From contig NZ_CP017834.1 in NCBI RefSeq assembly GCF_001907975.1, forward strand, positions 124,001 to 188,000: a DNA stretch of 64,000 bases, read 5' to 3'. A model generated the notes under the pieces. That model ran no database searches. It was not told the origin of the DNA and saw nothing but the letters and a program-made list of their open reading frames with translations. Shown here piece by piece: positions 16,523 through 24,701 of the stretch (its first letter is position 1; the number at the start of each line of letters is the position of its first letter). A program made the position numbers and the translations under genes. The stretch comes from Silvanigrella aquatica. Lineage in GTDB: Bacteria > Bdellovibrionota_B > Oligoflexia > Silvanigrellales > Silvanigrellaceae.

Positions 16523-16825
16523 ATGACAATGAGTTACGTTATTGAAGAAGATATTAATTCTGTTAAATCGAGATTGAGTAATCTTATAGCACAAGAAATT
16601 AAAAAAGATTATGTAAAAACTTCATGGAATAAGAATGAACTTATTATCAAAATAGAAAAAATGGGGACAAGTGAAATTTCCATTGAACTTAAAGATGATA
16701 ATGGTACTGTGAATATATGTGAAGTCAGGCGCAAAATTGCAATGATGCACAAGCCTTTTGCCAGTGAAGTTGAAAAAATGGTTGATGACATACTGGGCAA
16801 TAAGTTAGGAGCACAGAGGGCTTAA
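16523..16825 (+). CDS. Unknown conserved-looking 100-residue protein
   Basis: 100 residues with alternating charged beta strands (KTSWNKNELIIKIEKMGTSEISIELKDDNGTVNI) between two helices, ending in KPFASEVEKMVDDILGN. AAAGGA at 16511-16516 gives a good ribosome site for this ATG. The layout is reminiscent of the small polyhydroxyalkanoate-granule-region family, but the similarity is weak and I do not assign it. The next gene starts five bases after the stop, so the two are likely co-transcribed. Confidence 0.55.
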   Translation: MTMSYVIEEDINSVKSRLSNLIAQEIKKDYVKTSWNKNELIIKIEKMGTSEISIELKDDNGTVNICEVRRKIAMMHKPFASEVEKMVDDILGNKLGAQRA

Positions 16826-16830
16826 TTCAA

Positions 16831-18588
16831 TTGAGTCTCAATATTTTATTTAAGAAGTTGCCTTTTCTTAAGGAAGCTGTTGCTTTTTTTATTGCAGCTT
16901 CTCTTTCATCATGCACATCAATAAATACTTCAAACCTATCAGACAATGAAAAAGAAATTCTTGTAAAAAACGAAATTCAAGAATTGTATCTTAATAAGGT
17001 ACCTAAGGAAGACTTTGCATATTTAGATTCCATTTATTTGGTTTTAAATGCTTACCAAAAGCTTAAAGAAAATAAATTTGATAACGCAAAAAAAATATCA
17101 GAAAAAATACTGAATACTGAGGGGTTAACGGCATCAATATACAAATATGCATTTAAAGCTCATTCTGTTTCAATGGTTCTTTCCATTAACGACAATTCTG
17201 AAAAAGATTCCATTTTAAAAAAGCTAGATTTTATAAGTTTTCAAAATAGACAATGCAAATATTTATGCGATAGCGTTGGTTGGAAAGAGCTTGCCAAAGA
17301 AGATCCTTATCTGTTTTCGCCGCTAGGTTATAATAATATTTTATTATCTGATGATACATTTGCAATAATCAATCATGAAAGACCGAGTTGGTTAAATAAG
17401 AGTATTTTTTCAAGTATTCAAACAAATGTGACATATCAAAAAAATTTAAAATATAAGAATATTGCTTTAATAATAAAAGAAGATGACTTAATTAAAAATA
17501 ATGTTCAAAATCATGATCATGATTTTGAACAAAACAATGAAACAAGTGATGAAAAAGAAGCAATGTTACTTTTTTTAAATGGTGAATTTAATAAATCTAT
17601 TGAATTATTTTTAAAACTTGCGAGTGAAACAAATGATTCTGCTTTTAAATCGATTTATTATTATTGGATTGGAAGGTCATACACGGCTCAAAGTAATTTT
17701 ATTGAGGCTAAAAAATATTATCTTATGTCAGGTGCTGAAAATCCTCTAGGATTGTATGATGCATTATCTGGACAAATGATTAAAAGTCCTTCTGGTAGAG
17801 CCTCTTTATTAGATCATACTCCCTTTCGGTCATGGGAAGAAGAAATTTATACTTGGATGAGCTATCCAAGCTTTTCTTATAATAATAAATTGATTAATTC
17901 ATTAAAAGCATCTTCCTTATTTTTTGCTAAAATTAGAATTGAAAATAAAATTTCTAGAATTGATGATTACCAAAAGTATATTTTATCTAATAATAGCATT
18001 GATATTATGATGCTAAAAGATGAATTAAATTGGCTTACAAAAAAGTGGGAAATAGAATATATAACCTGGCCTAAAAGAGGAAGTCCTGAAATTATTGGAA
18101 ATAATATCACTTGGCTAAATTATGTTTCTGGAAACTATTTGCAATCTATTCGGCTAGTTTCTAAAATTAAAGATACTTTAAATCGTTATTCTGAAAATAA
18201 TAATTTTCTTTATTTTTTATATTATCCTCAATTGCACAAAGACGAAGTTATAGAAGCCATTTCTGATTGCAACGTAGATCCTGATATGATGTATGCTATT
18301 TTTCGGCAAGAAGGTTATCTATTTCAAAAAGTTCAAAAAGAAAGTATCTACCATAAAGTATGTAATTTCAGAGAAAATCTTGAAAAATATAAGTATAATC
18401 TTATTTCTGCACTGAGCGCCTATCGAGCCGGGTTTGCAAAAACAGATTTATGGCTTCATAATAATTTAAATATAAATGATGACGCTGTCTTTATGGAATT
18501 TATACCAGATACAAAAATAAAGGATTTTGTCCAAGGCTCTATGAGAAATTATTATAACTTTAAATGGATTTATTTTAAAAAAAATTAA
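16831..18588 (+). CDS. Lipoprotein with TPR-like helices and degenerate lytic-transglycosylase domain
   Basis: 585 residues from a TTG five bases after the previous gene. Signal peptide ends in a lipobox (SLSSC, Cys28), so the protein is lipid-anchored. The middle has helical repeats (ELFLKLASETND..., YYWIGRSYTAQSNFIEAKKYY) like the superhelical part of Slt70. The C-terminus follows SLT order: DPDMMYAIFRQEGYLFQKV, with Glu at the catalytic position of RQES, then LISALSAYRAGFAKTDLWL (AAYNAG region) and DAVFMEFIPDTKIKDFVQGSMRNYY. The central Ser-x-x-Gly-Ala-x-Gly-Leu-Met-Gln segment of the family is missing, so activity is doubtful. Downstream is a CheY-like gene. Confidence 0.65.
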   Translation: MSLNILFKKLPFLKEAVAFFIAASLSSCTSINTSNLSDNEKEILVKNEIQELYLNKVPKEDFAYLDSIYLVLNAYQKLKENKFDNAKKISEKILNTEGLTASIYKYAFKAHSVSMVLSINDNSEKDSILKKLDFISFQNRQCKYLCDSVGWKELAKEDPYLFSPLGYNNILLSDDTFAIINHERPSWLNKSIFSSIQTNVTYQKNLKYKNIALIIKEDDLIKNNVQNHDHDFEQNNETSDEKEAMLLFLNGEFNKSIELFLKLASETNDSAFKSIYYYWIGRSYTAQSNFIEAKKYYLMSGAENPLGLYDALSGQMIKSPSGRASLLDHTPFRSWEEEIYTWMSYPSFSYNNKLINSLKASSLFFAKIRIENKISRIDDYQKYILSNNSIDIMMLKDELNWLTKKWEIEYITWPKRGSPEIIGNNITWLNYVSGNYLQSIRLVSKIKDTLNRYSENNNFLYFLYYPQLHKDEVIEAISDCNVDPDMMYAIFRQEGYLFQKVQKESIYHKVCNFRENLEKYKYNLISALSAYRAGFAKTDLWLHNNLNINDDAVFMEFIPDTKIKDFVQGSMRNYYNFKWIYFKKN

Positions 18589-18607
18589 TTTAAATATGAG
18601 AGAGAAA

Positions 18608-18994
18608 ATGGCTGATTTAAAAATATTATTAATCGATGATTCTAAATCAATTCAAACATTTGTTGCAGAGTGTTTCTCAAATGATCCCGATACTAAATTC
18701 TTGACTGCCAATAACGGAAAAATGGGATTGGAAATTCTTGAAGAGGAACCTGATGTTGATATCGTCTTTTTAGACTGGGAAATGCCTGTTATGAATGGAA
18801 TTGAAACGTTAGATGAAATCAAAAAGCATCATTCCAAAGTTATTGTTATTATGATGACTTCTAAAAATGGTGCTTTTGATATTCAAAAAATGTTATTACA
18901 TGGAGCAACAGATTATATTATGAAGCCTTTCACACGTGACAATATCTTTGATAAATTACAGGAAATTTTAACAAAAAGATCTTTAAAAAAGTAA
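18608..18994 (+). CDS. CheY-like single-domain response regulator
   Basis: 128 residues from the ATG at 18608; GAGAGA at 18598-18603 is its ribosome site, so the ATG at 18596 is not the start. Only a receiver domain: acidic pair Asp10-Asp11, phospho-Asp56 (VFLDWEMP), Thr84 (IMMTSK) and Lys106 (IMKPFT). With no output domain it must act through protein contacts, like CheY or Spo0F-type relays. It is 20 bases behind the lytic-transglycosylase-like lipoprotein gene, without other chemotaxis genes. Its partner kinase is unknown. Confidence 0.88.
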   Translation: MADLKILLIDDSKSIQTFVAECFSNDPDTKFLTANNGKMGLEILEEEPDVDIVFLDWEMPVMNGIETLDEIKKHHSKVIVIMMTSKNGAFDIQKMLLHGATDYIMKPFTRDNIFDKLQEILTKRSLKK

Positions 18995-19064
18995 TTAATA
19001 TTTAAAAATTATGTTAAATGAATAAAAAATTTATTTAACAAATTAAAAATGATTGGAATTTTCG

Positions 19065-19388
19065 ATGGCTTGGTTGTATTTGTTAATAGCGGGTGCTTTA
19101 GAAATTGTTTGGGCTATTAATTTAAAAAATGTGGATGGAATTTCTAAACCAGTTCCTCTTTTAATTATGTTTTTCTCAATGGTATTAAGTTTTATATTTT
19201 TAAGTATGGCTCTAAAAAACTTACCTATTGGTACAGCCTATGCTGTTTGGACGGGAATTGGAGCTGTGGGTGTGGCTATTTATGGAATTCTATTTTTAGG
19301 AGAATCAGCCCATTTTTTAAGAATATTATGTCTATTTTTAATCATAATTGGTATTATTGGATTAAAATTTATAGGTACGGTAAAGTAA
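19065..19388 (+). CDS. SMR-family exporter, SugE/Gdx-like
   Basis: 107 residues from the ATG at 19065; a TTG at 19053 overlaps the GGA ribosome site. Four membrane helices. The start MAWLYLLIAGALEIVWAINLK carries the conserved Glu of SMR transporters (Glu13) followed by Trp, the SugE/Gdx pattern rather than EmrE. The segment GTAYAVWTGIGAVG is family-typical. SugE/Gdx proteins export guanidinium with protons. No guanidine riboswitch was recognised upstream. The stop codon lies inside a palindrome shared with the convergent acyl-CoA dehydrogenase gene. Confidence 0.83.
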   Translation: MAWLYLLIAGALEIVWAINLKNVDGISKPVPLLIMFFSMVLSFIFLSMALKNLPIGTAYAVWTGIGAVGVAIYGILFLGESAHFLRILCLFLIIIGIIGLKFIGTVK

Positions 19389-19402
19389 CTTACTTTACCG
19401 TA
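19376..19402. terminator. Palindrome shared by the 3' ends of two convergent genes
   Basis: Perfect 12-bp inverted repeat TACGGTAAAGTA/TACTTTACCGTA with a 3-base centre at 19388-19390. It contains both stop codons, 19386-19388 on plus and 19390-19392 on minus. It could act as a two-way terminator, although neither side has a clear T tract. Confidence 0.45.
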
Positions 19403-21153
19403 TCCATGGCAAAAGGGAATTTTTCTTTTTCAACAAGTTTTTGAGCAATATCTTTAATTACATCATCGTGATTGACTCGAATATTATAAAGACTTTGATT
19501 TACTCTTGCTTTGGCATCACGAATGATTAATTTTGCCATGGATAATTCTGTTTGATTTTTTTCAACACCACCATGTTTTTCAAGAACCGAATTAATTCGA
19601 GATAAAACCGAAGCAATAACATAGGTATCTATAGCAATATCTGCAAGACGAGCTAATTGTAGCTGTTCATCGACTAGCTTATGTCCATAAGAGCGAATTA
19701 ACTTTGAAGATGTTGTTGCAAGTGCTTGTGTTGCTGCAGACAATCTTTCACATTCTTTTTCAAGAGCAGGGTGAAAGCCTTCTAATTGTTCTGCCACGAC
19801 ATTCTTTTTAACTTCACTAAAGGCAAATTCAGATAGAAATCCTATTTTTTCTATTGCGCTATTTAAGAAATCTAAGTTTTTTGGTCCTTGGAAAGTTTGT
19901 AATTCTTTGTTGAGTCGTTGATATTGTGAAGCTGTTTCTTTAAGTCCTGTCATCGCAATAAATAATCTTAATATTTCATTTGTTCCTTCAAAAATAAGTC
20001 CAATACGGCCATCTCTCAATTTTCGTTCAATGCCATATTCAACCATATAGCCATTGCCACCATGAATTTGCATTGCTGTATTTATTGTTTTCCAGCCTGC
20101 TTCTGTAACAAATACCTTACAAATAGCAGCCTCAATACTATAATCGGAGTCACCTGAGTCTACTAAATTTGTTGCAAAATAAGTGGCCGATTCCGATGCA
20201 TAAATATTCATGGCCATATCAGCAAGCATGGATTGAACCAATCCAAAATCGGAAATGGAATGTCCAAATGCCTTACGATTTTTTGTATAAACAATGCATT
20301 CATCCATAACTGATTTCATGGCTCCTAAAGCACCGCCAGCAAGTCCCATGCGACCTTGATTTAAAATTCCCATGGCAATTTTAAATCCGTCACCTGGTTT
20401 TCCTAAAATATTTTCTGCTGGTACTTTAACGTCTTTAAAATACACTTCAACGGTTGAGGATGCTTTAATTCCTAATTTATGTTCTTCTGGACCATTAGAA
20501 ACTCCTCCCATATCTCTTGTAACAATAAATGCGGTTATTTTGTCTTCACCGTTAATTTCTTCTTTTGCAAAAACGGTAAAAAACTCAGCAAATCCACCAT
20601 TGGTAATCCATAATTTTGAGCCATTTAAAATATAATGATCACCATTTTTTACCGCACGAGTTTTTATTCCAGCGGCATCAGAACCTGCTGTGGGTTCTGT
20701 TAAAGCAAAGGAAGCTACCGTTTCTCCTGTTGCCAGTTTGGGCATATATTTTGCTTTTTGCTTTTCGTTACCATAAAGATAAAGACCTTTTAGGCCAATA
20801 GAGCTATGCGCACCTGCTGTTAATGTAACAGATGCATCGTGTTTATTTAATAATTCTAATGTGCGTGTATAAAGAGTTTGAGTAAATTCACTTCCTCCAA
20901 AGGCTTCTGGAATAATTAATCCAAACAATCCCATTTCTTTCATGCCTTCTATGATTTCTGGAGGTAATTTTTTCTCCTGGTCAAATTTCAGGCTATTTAC
21001 ATTTTGTTTCATCCAATCATTTATGGAATTTGCCATCAACATATAATCATTTTCTCTATTTGTATTAAAAAAAGGATAATGGTGAAGGGATTTTTCTGGA
21101 ATATGCCCATTAAAAATGTTTTTCATAAAACTAAATTTTGTATTACCTGACAT
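19390..21153 (-). CDS. Acyl-CoA dehydrogenase, long form (VLCAD-like)
   Basis: 587 residues. FAD-dependent first step of fatty acid beta-oxidation. N-terminal helices, then [19 protein letters not shown] and [16 protein letters not shown] of the flavin-binding middle domain, and the C-terminal domain with [38 protein letters not shown], in which the Glu of FEGTNE is the expected catalytic base. About 180 residues extend beyond the usual 380-residue fold, as in mitochondrial VLCAD/ACAD9 and their bacterial relatives. AGGTAAAA-type ribosome site precedes the ATG. A shorter dehydrogenase is divergently encoded 222 bases away. Confidence 0.88.
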   Translation of the reverse strand: [587 protein letters not shown]

Positions 21154-21375
21154 TTTACCTCCAATTGATTTTAAAAGATTTTCTCTATTAGAATACCCTT
21201 TTCTTTTTTTAAATTATCTGATCCCTTAGCTTAGAGCAAATTTAGGAATTCCTTTATTGCATCGCATGCCAAATTGTCTTGTATTTTAACTTAAGCCATT
21301 GCAGCTTTTTTAAATTACACATAGTTTTAAGGAATGGAGAATTTCCCGTTTCGTTAATTTATATGGAGATAGATT

Positions 21376-22518
21376 ATGGCTATGTTCGACTTGAATGAAA
21401 CACAGAAGCAATTATATGAAATGGCAAAAGACTTTTCTAATAAAGAAGTCTGGCCAAAAGCAAAAGAATTAGATGAAACAGCGAAATTTCCAATGGACTT
21501 ATTAAAAAAAACACATGAATTAGGAATGCTAAATGCTTTTGTGCCCGAAGAAGTAGGCGGGCTTGGCCTTGAGACATTTGGACACTGCCTCATTTCTGAA
21601 GCTCTTGCCATGGGTTCAGCTGGATTTTGTACGGCCGCTCTAGCGAATGATTTGGCATCTGTGCCCGTCATTTTATCTGAAAATAAGTTGGTCTGGAAGG
21701 AGTTTCTCGCTCCTATGGTGGACGAATGCCTTATGGCTTCTTATTGTGTCACAGAACCAGGAGCGGGCAGTGATGTGGCGGGAATTAAAACAACGGCTAA
21801 AAAAGTAAAAGACAAGTACGTTATAAATGGTTCAAAAATGTGGATTACCAATGCTAATTATGCAAATTGGTTTTTTGTATTAGCAAAAACCGATCCCGCG
21901 GCAGGTCATAAAGGGATGACGGGTTTTGTTGTTCCTGCAAAAACGCCGGGTGTTACAATTGGAAGAAAAGAAGACAATATGGGGCAGCGGTGCAGTGATA
22001 CTCGCGGCGTAACATTTGATAATGTTGAAATTCCTGAAAAATACTTGCTTGGAAAAGAAGGTGATGGATTTAAGCTTGCTATGGGGGCGTTTGACAGAAC
22101 TCGTCCAGCGGTTGCGGCTCAGTGCGTTGGGCTTTCCCAAAGAGCTATGATGTGTGCCATTGATTACGCAAAGCAGCGCTCTGCATTTGGAAAAGTTATT
22201 TCGGAAAATCAAGGCATTAGCTTTATGATTGCCGAAATGGCGCGAGATATTGAAGCAGCACGGCTTCTTGTTTGGAAGGCAGGCGTTGAAGTTGATGAAG
22301 GGCGTAAGAATACTTATTTTGCTTCACTGGCAAAAATGTTCGCAGCTGACGCTTGTATGAGAATCACAACCGATGCTGTGCAAATTTTTGGGGGATATGG
22401 ATATAACAAAGAATATCCCGTCGAAATGCTTATGAGAGATGCTAAAATTTTTCAAATTTTTGAGGGAACTTCTCAAATACAACGCTTGATTGTTGGAAGA
22501 TTATTATTGGGAAATTAA
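21376..22518 (+). CDS. Acyl-CoA dehydrogenase, short/medium-chain type
   Basis: 380 residues, the normal length for butyryl/short-chain acyl-CoA dehydrogenases. Key segments: VTEPGAGSDVAGIKTTA, YVINGSKMWITNANYANWFFVLAKTD, GQRCSDTRGVTFDNVEIP, and the C-terminal DAVQIFGGYGYNKEYPVEMLMRDAKIFQIFEGTSQIQRLIVGR. The Glu of FEGTSQ is in the catalytic-base position. Works in fatty acid beta-oxidation with electron-transfer flavoprotein. GGAGAT ribosome site just before the ATG. With the VLCAD-like gene and the enoyl-CoA hydratase at 43047 it supplies beta-oxidation steps. Confidence 0.92.
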   Translation: MAMFDLNETQKQLYEMAKDFSNKEVWPKAKELDETAKFPMDLLKKTHELGMLNAFVPEEVGGLGLETFGHCLISEALAMGSAGFCTAALANDLASVPVILSENKLVWKEFLAPMVDECLMASYCVTEPGAGSDVAGIKTTAKKVKDKYVINGSKMWITNANYANWFFVLAKTDPAAGHKGMTGFVVPAKTPGVTIGRKEDNMGQRCSDTRGVTFDNVEIPEKYLLGKEGDGFKLAMGAFDRTRPAVAAQCVGLSQRAMMCAIDYAKQRSAFGKVISENQGISFMIAEMARDIEAARLLVWKAGVEVDEGRKNTYFASLAKMFAADACMRITTDAVQIFGGYGYNKEYPVEMLMRDAKIFQIFEGTSQIQRLIVGRLLLGN

Positions 22519-22551
22519 ACTTTCCTTTGTTTAAAATCTGAATTGTGTTAG

Positions 22552-22595
22552 ACACTCTCCGGTTGAGCTAAGGGTTTTTTGACTTTAGGGAGTGT
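22552..22595 (+). promoter_or_regulatory. Hairpin sequestering the ribH ribosome site
   Basis: ACACTCTC at 22552-22559 can pair over 8 bp (one G-T) with GGGAGTGT at 22588-22595, which contains the ribosome site GGGAG three bases before the ribH ATG at 22599. The 28-base loop includes GGGTTTTTT. It is too short and lacks the conserved core of an FMN riboswitch. Confidence 0.4.
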
Positions 22596-22598
22596 GTA

Positions 22599-23057
22599 AT
22601 GAAACCATCAGAAGCTAAAATTGGTATTGTTGTAGCAAGGTTTAACGAAGTCATCACGTCAAGGCTTGCCTCAGGCGCGCGCAATCTTCTTTTACGAAGA
22701 GGCGTGAAAGCAGAAAATATCATTGAAATTGAAGTTTCCGGAAGCTTTGAAACTCCTTTAGCCGCACAACTTTTAATTGATCAAAAAAAGGTTCACGGTA
22801 TTGTGGCCTTAGGGGCAGTTATCAAAGGAGCAACAGATCATTATAATTATGTTTGCTCAGCAACATCTTCCGGCCTTATGAATGTTCAGCTTTCACGTTC
22901 GGTACCTGTTTGTTTTGGTATTTTGACTTGCGATACCATGGAGCAAGCGATTGACAGAGCCGGCGGTAAAGCAGGAAATAAGGGAGCAGATGTTGCAGAT
23001 ACTGTTTTAGAAATGATCATGCTAAAATCTTCTCTATTAGGAAACTCATTTTTATGA
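22599..23057 (+). CDS. ribH: 6,7-dimethyl-8-ribityllumazine synthase
   Basis: 152 residues, normal length. Penultimate step of riboflavin synthesis: condenses 5-amino-6-ribitylamino-uracil with 3,4-dihydroxy-2-butanone 4-phosphate. Visible motifs are VARFNEVIT (substrate binding), VSGSFETPLAAQLL, ALGAVIKGATDHYNYVC with the catalytic His, and the C-terminal KAGNKGADVADTVLEM. The gene overlaps nusB by four bases (ATGA), the classic ribH-nusB pairing. A hairpin covers its ribosome site. ribF lies elsewhere in this window; other rib genes are not seen. Confidence 0.96.
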   Translation: MKPSEAKIGIVVARFNEVITSRLASGARNLLLRRGVKAENIIEIEVSGSFETPLAAQLLIDQKKVHGIVALGAVIKGATDHYNYVCSATSSGLMNVQLSRSVPVCFGILTCDTMEQAIDRAGGKAGNKGADVADTVLEMIMLKSSLLGNSFL

Positions 23058-23497
23058 TTGAAAGCACAACTGCTTTAAAACCAGCAGATTTTAAACAAAT
23101 TCGAAGATGTGCGGTACAGTTTATATACCAGCAGGATGTCAACCAACAATTTGTAATGCAAAGACAAGCGTTAGATCAGTTTATGAGACAGTTTGAAGTT
23201 GCGGAACAACAAAAAGATTTTTTAAGATCTCTTTTAAATGCTATATTTGATCAAAGTAAAACAATTGATGCTCTTATTGAAAGCAAAGCTAAAAATTGGA
23301 AAATATCACGTATTGCAAAGGTTGATTTAGCTGTTTTGAGAGTCGCTACGATTGAGCTTTTAGAACGCACAGATACAGATGTCGGTGTTATCATTTCAGA
23401 AGCTGCTGCTATTGCTCAAGAATATGGATCTTCAAATTCGGCAGCATTTGTAAATGGAATTTTAGACGCGATTGCTAAGTCTGTACGTACGAATTAA
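23054..23497 (+). CDS. nusB: Transcription antitermination factor NusB
   Basis: 147 residues, all helical, standard length. RRCAVQFIYQQDVNQQF near the N-terminus is the arginine-rich RNA-binding start of NusB, and the C-terminal half carries the hallmark IAKVDLAVLRVATIELL, ISEAAAIAQEYGSSNSAAFVNGILDAIAK. Binds boxA RNA with NusE (S10) to prevent early termination in rRNA operons. Its ATG overlaps the ribH stop codon, so translation is coupled. Confidence 0.95.
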   Translation: MIESTTALKPADFKQIRRCAVQFIYQQDVNQQFVMQRQALDQFMRQFEVAEQQKDFLRSLLNAIFDQSKTIDALIESKAKNWKISRIAKVDLAVLRVATIELLERTDTDVGVIISEAAAIAQEYGSSNSAAFVNGILDAIAKSVRTN

Positions 23498-23535
23498 AAG
23501 CATTTTTAACATTTGCATATAAGGCAAATTTTTAA

Positions 23536-24273
23536 ATGAGAGAAATTCATTTGCTGGAAAATAATGAAGCCTGTGCGCGTTTCGTGGTTTCACGAGCTGC
23601 GCAGGGTTTTTCGCCTGAAACTTTTCTTGGTATCGGCGCTTTTGCAAGTCATGTTCCAAATATAGGAAAAGGTATAGTCGTTCGATCCAGCCCCGCATTT
23701 TTTGAAAATGAATTATCAGACAGTATTGTTCAAGGTCACTTTTCTGCGTTTGAAAAAGAATCTTTATTAATGCAGGTGACAATGGGTGAAATAGGTAATT
23801 TTCCTATTTCACGTTGGTTTTTAGTGGGACAGCACTTGAGTATTTTTGATGCTCCAAAAGTTGATGTCAAAAGATATTTGCCAACATTAGATCTTATTAA
23901 TGCGCGTAGTATTGAAGATTTTGTTCAAATTTATCTTGGCAATTTATTCCCTCATATTCAAGAAATAAGAGCTCAATCTGTTTTATTTCTATTCGATATT
24001 AATATGTTTAGTCATTATCTAAAATCATTTTTTACTTGGTTATCTTCTTATTTACGTATGTCTGAACTAACAGGTCTTATTATAAATCCACTAGATTCCG
24101 AAGTGCAAAAAAAAATAACCTCAGAATTTCTTTGGTATTTGGCAGATTCTGCTTTGCATCCTTGTATTGGGTTGTATCCTTCTACACAAATATGTTTCCA
24201 TTATCTTATTCAATCTGCACGTAGTATTTCAAAATATGGGAATTTTTCAGAAGAGCTTATATTTAAACTTTGA
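23536..24273 (+). CDS. Unknown 245-residue protein
   Basis: Not recognised. Soluble, without signal peptide or membrane segment, moderately hydrophobic with many aromatic residues (FLGIGAFASHVPNIGKGIVVRSSPAFFENELSD near the N-terminus, LYPSTQICFHYLIQSARSISKYG near the C-terminus). It follows nusB by 38 bases and its stop codon is close to the PilZ gene start, so it probably belongs to a ribH-nusB-x-pilZ transcription unit. No function can be assigned. Confidence 0.6.
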   Translation: MREIHLLENNEACARFVVSRAAQGFSPETFLGIGAFASHVPNIGKGIVVRSSPAFFENELSDSIVQGHFSAFEKESLLMQVTMGEIGNFPISRWFLVGQHLSIFDAPKVDVKRYLPTLDLINARSIEDFVQIYLGNLFPHIQEIRAQSVLFLFDINMFSHYLKSFFTWLSSYLRMSELTGLIINPLDSEVQKKITSEFLWYLADSALHPCIGLYPSTQICFHYLIQSARSISKYGNFSEELIFKL

Positions 24274-24290
24274 TAAAAAGTGAGTTTTTC

Positions 24291-24683
24291 ATGAGACAAA
24301 AAGCTGATGAGAAAAGAAAAGCATTGCGTCATAATGTCGAATTTATTGTTTCAATATATAAAAACGGGAAACTTGTTGCGCCAAATAATCGTATAAAAAA
24401 TTTATCAGTTCTTGGTTGTTTGATTGTAGTTGCTAATAAATATAAGTTTAAAATTGGCGATAAAGTTATATTAAAAATAGAAGAACAACAGTTGCTAAAA
24501 AAATTTAATTTATTGCTTGATTCTATTCATGCAATAGTAAGACATTTTGACAATCATAATGAAGCTTATATGGGATTAGAATTCATGAGTATAAATGATG
24601 ATGAAAAAATTATTATCGAGAAAATCATTGAAAATAAATCATTACTAAAGAGTTTTCCAAAGTCATGGCAATTAAAACTATAA
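24291..24683 (+). CDS. PilZ domain protein (probable cyclic-di-GMP receptor)
   Basis: 130 residues from the ATG at 24291 with GTGAG upstream; a TTG at 24270 overlapping the previous stop is an alternative start. One PilZ domain: the Arg-x-x-x-Arg motif in KRKALRHNVEF and the (D/N)-x-S-x-x-G motif in KNLSVLGCLIVV, which together bind cyclic di-GMP, then beta strands (GDKVILKIEEQQ, AIVRHFDNHNEAYMGLEFM). The domain is alone, so it must act through a partner. The target process is unknown. Confidence 0.78.
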   Translation: MRQKADEKRKALRHNVEFIVSIYKNGKLVAPNNRIKNLSVLGCLIVVANKYKFKIGDKVILKIEEQQLLKKFNLLLDSIHAIVRHFDNHNEAYMGLEFMSINDDEKIIIEKIIENKSLLKSFPKSWQLKL

Positions 24684-24701
24684 TATACTTCAAATTATTT
24701 A

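Noticed and set aside
18995-19064. Possible guanidine riboswitch before the SugE/Gdx-like gene
   Set aside because: The 70-base gap is nearly all A and T and lacks the paired ACGR loops or other conserved parts of the guanidine riboswitches.
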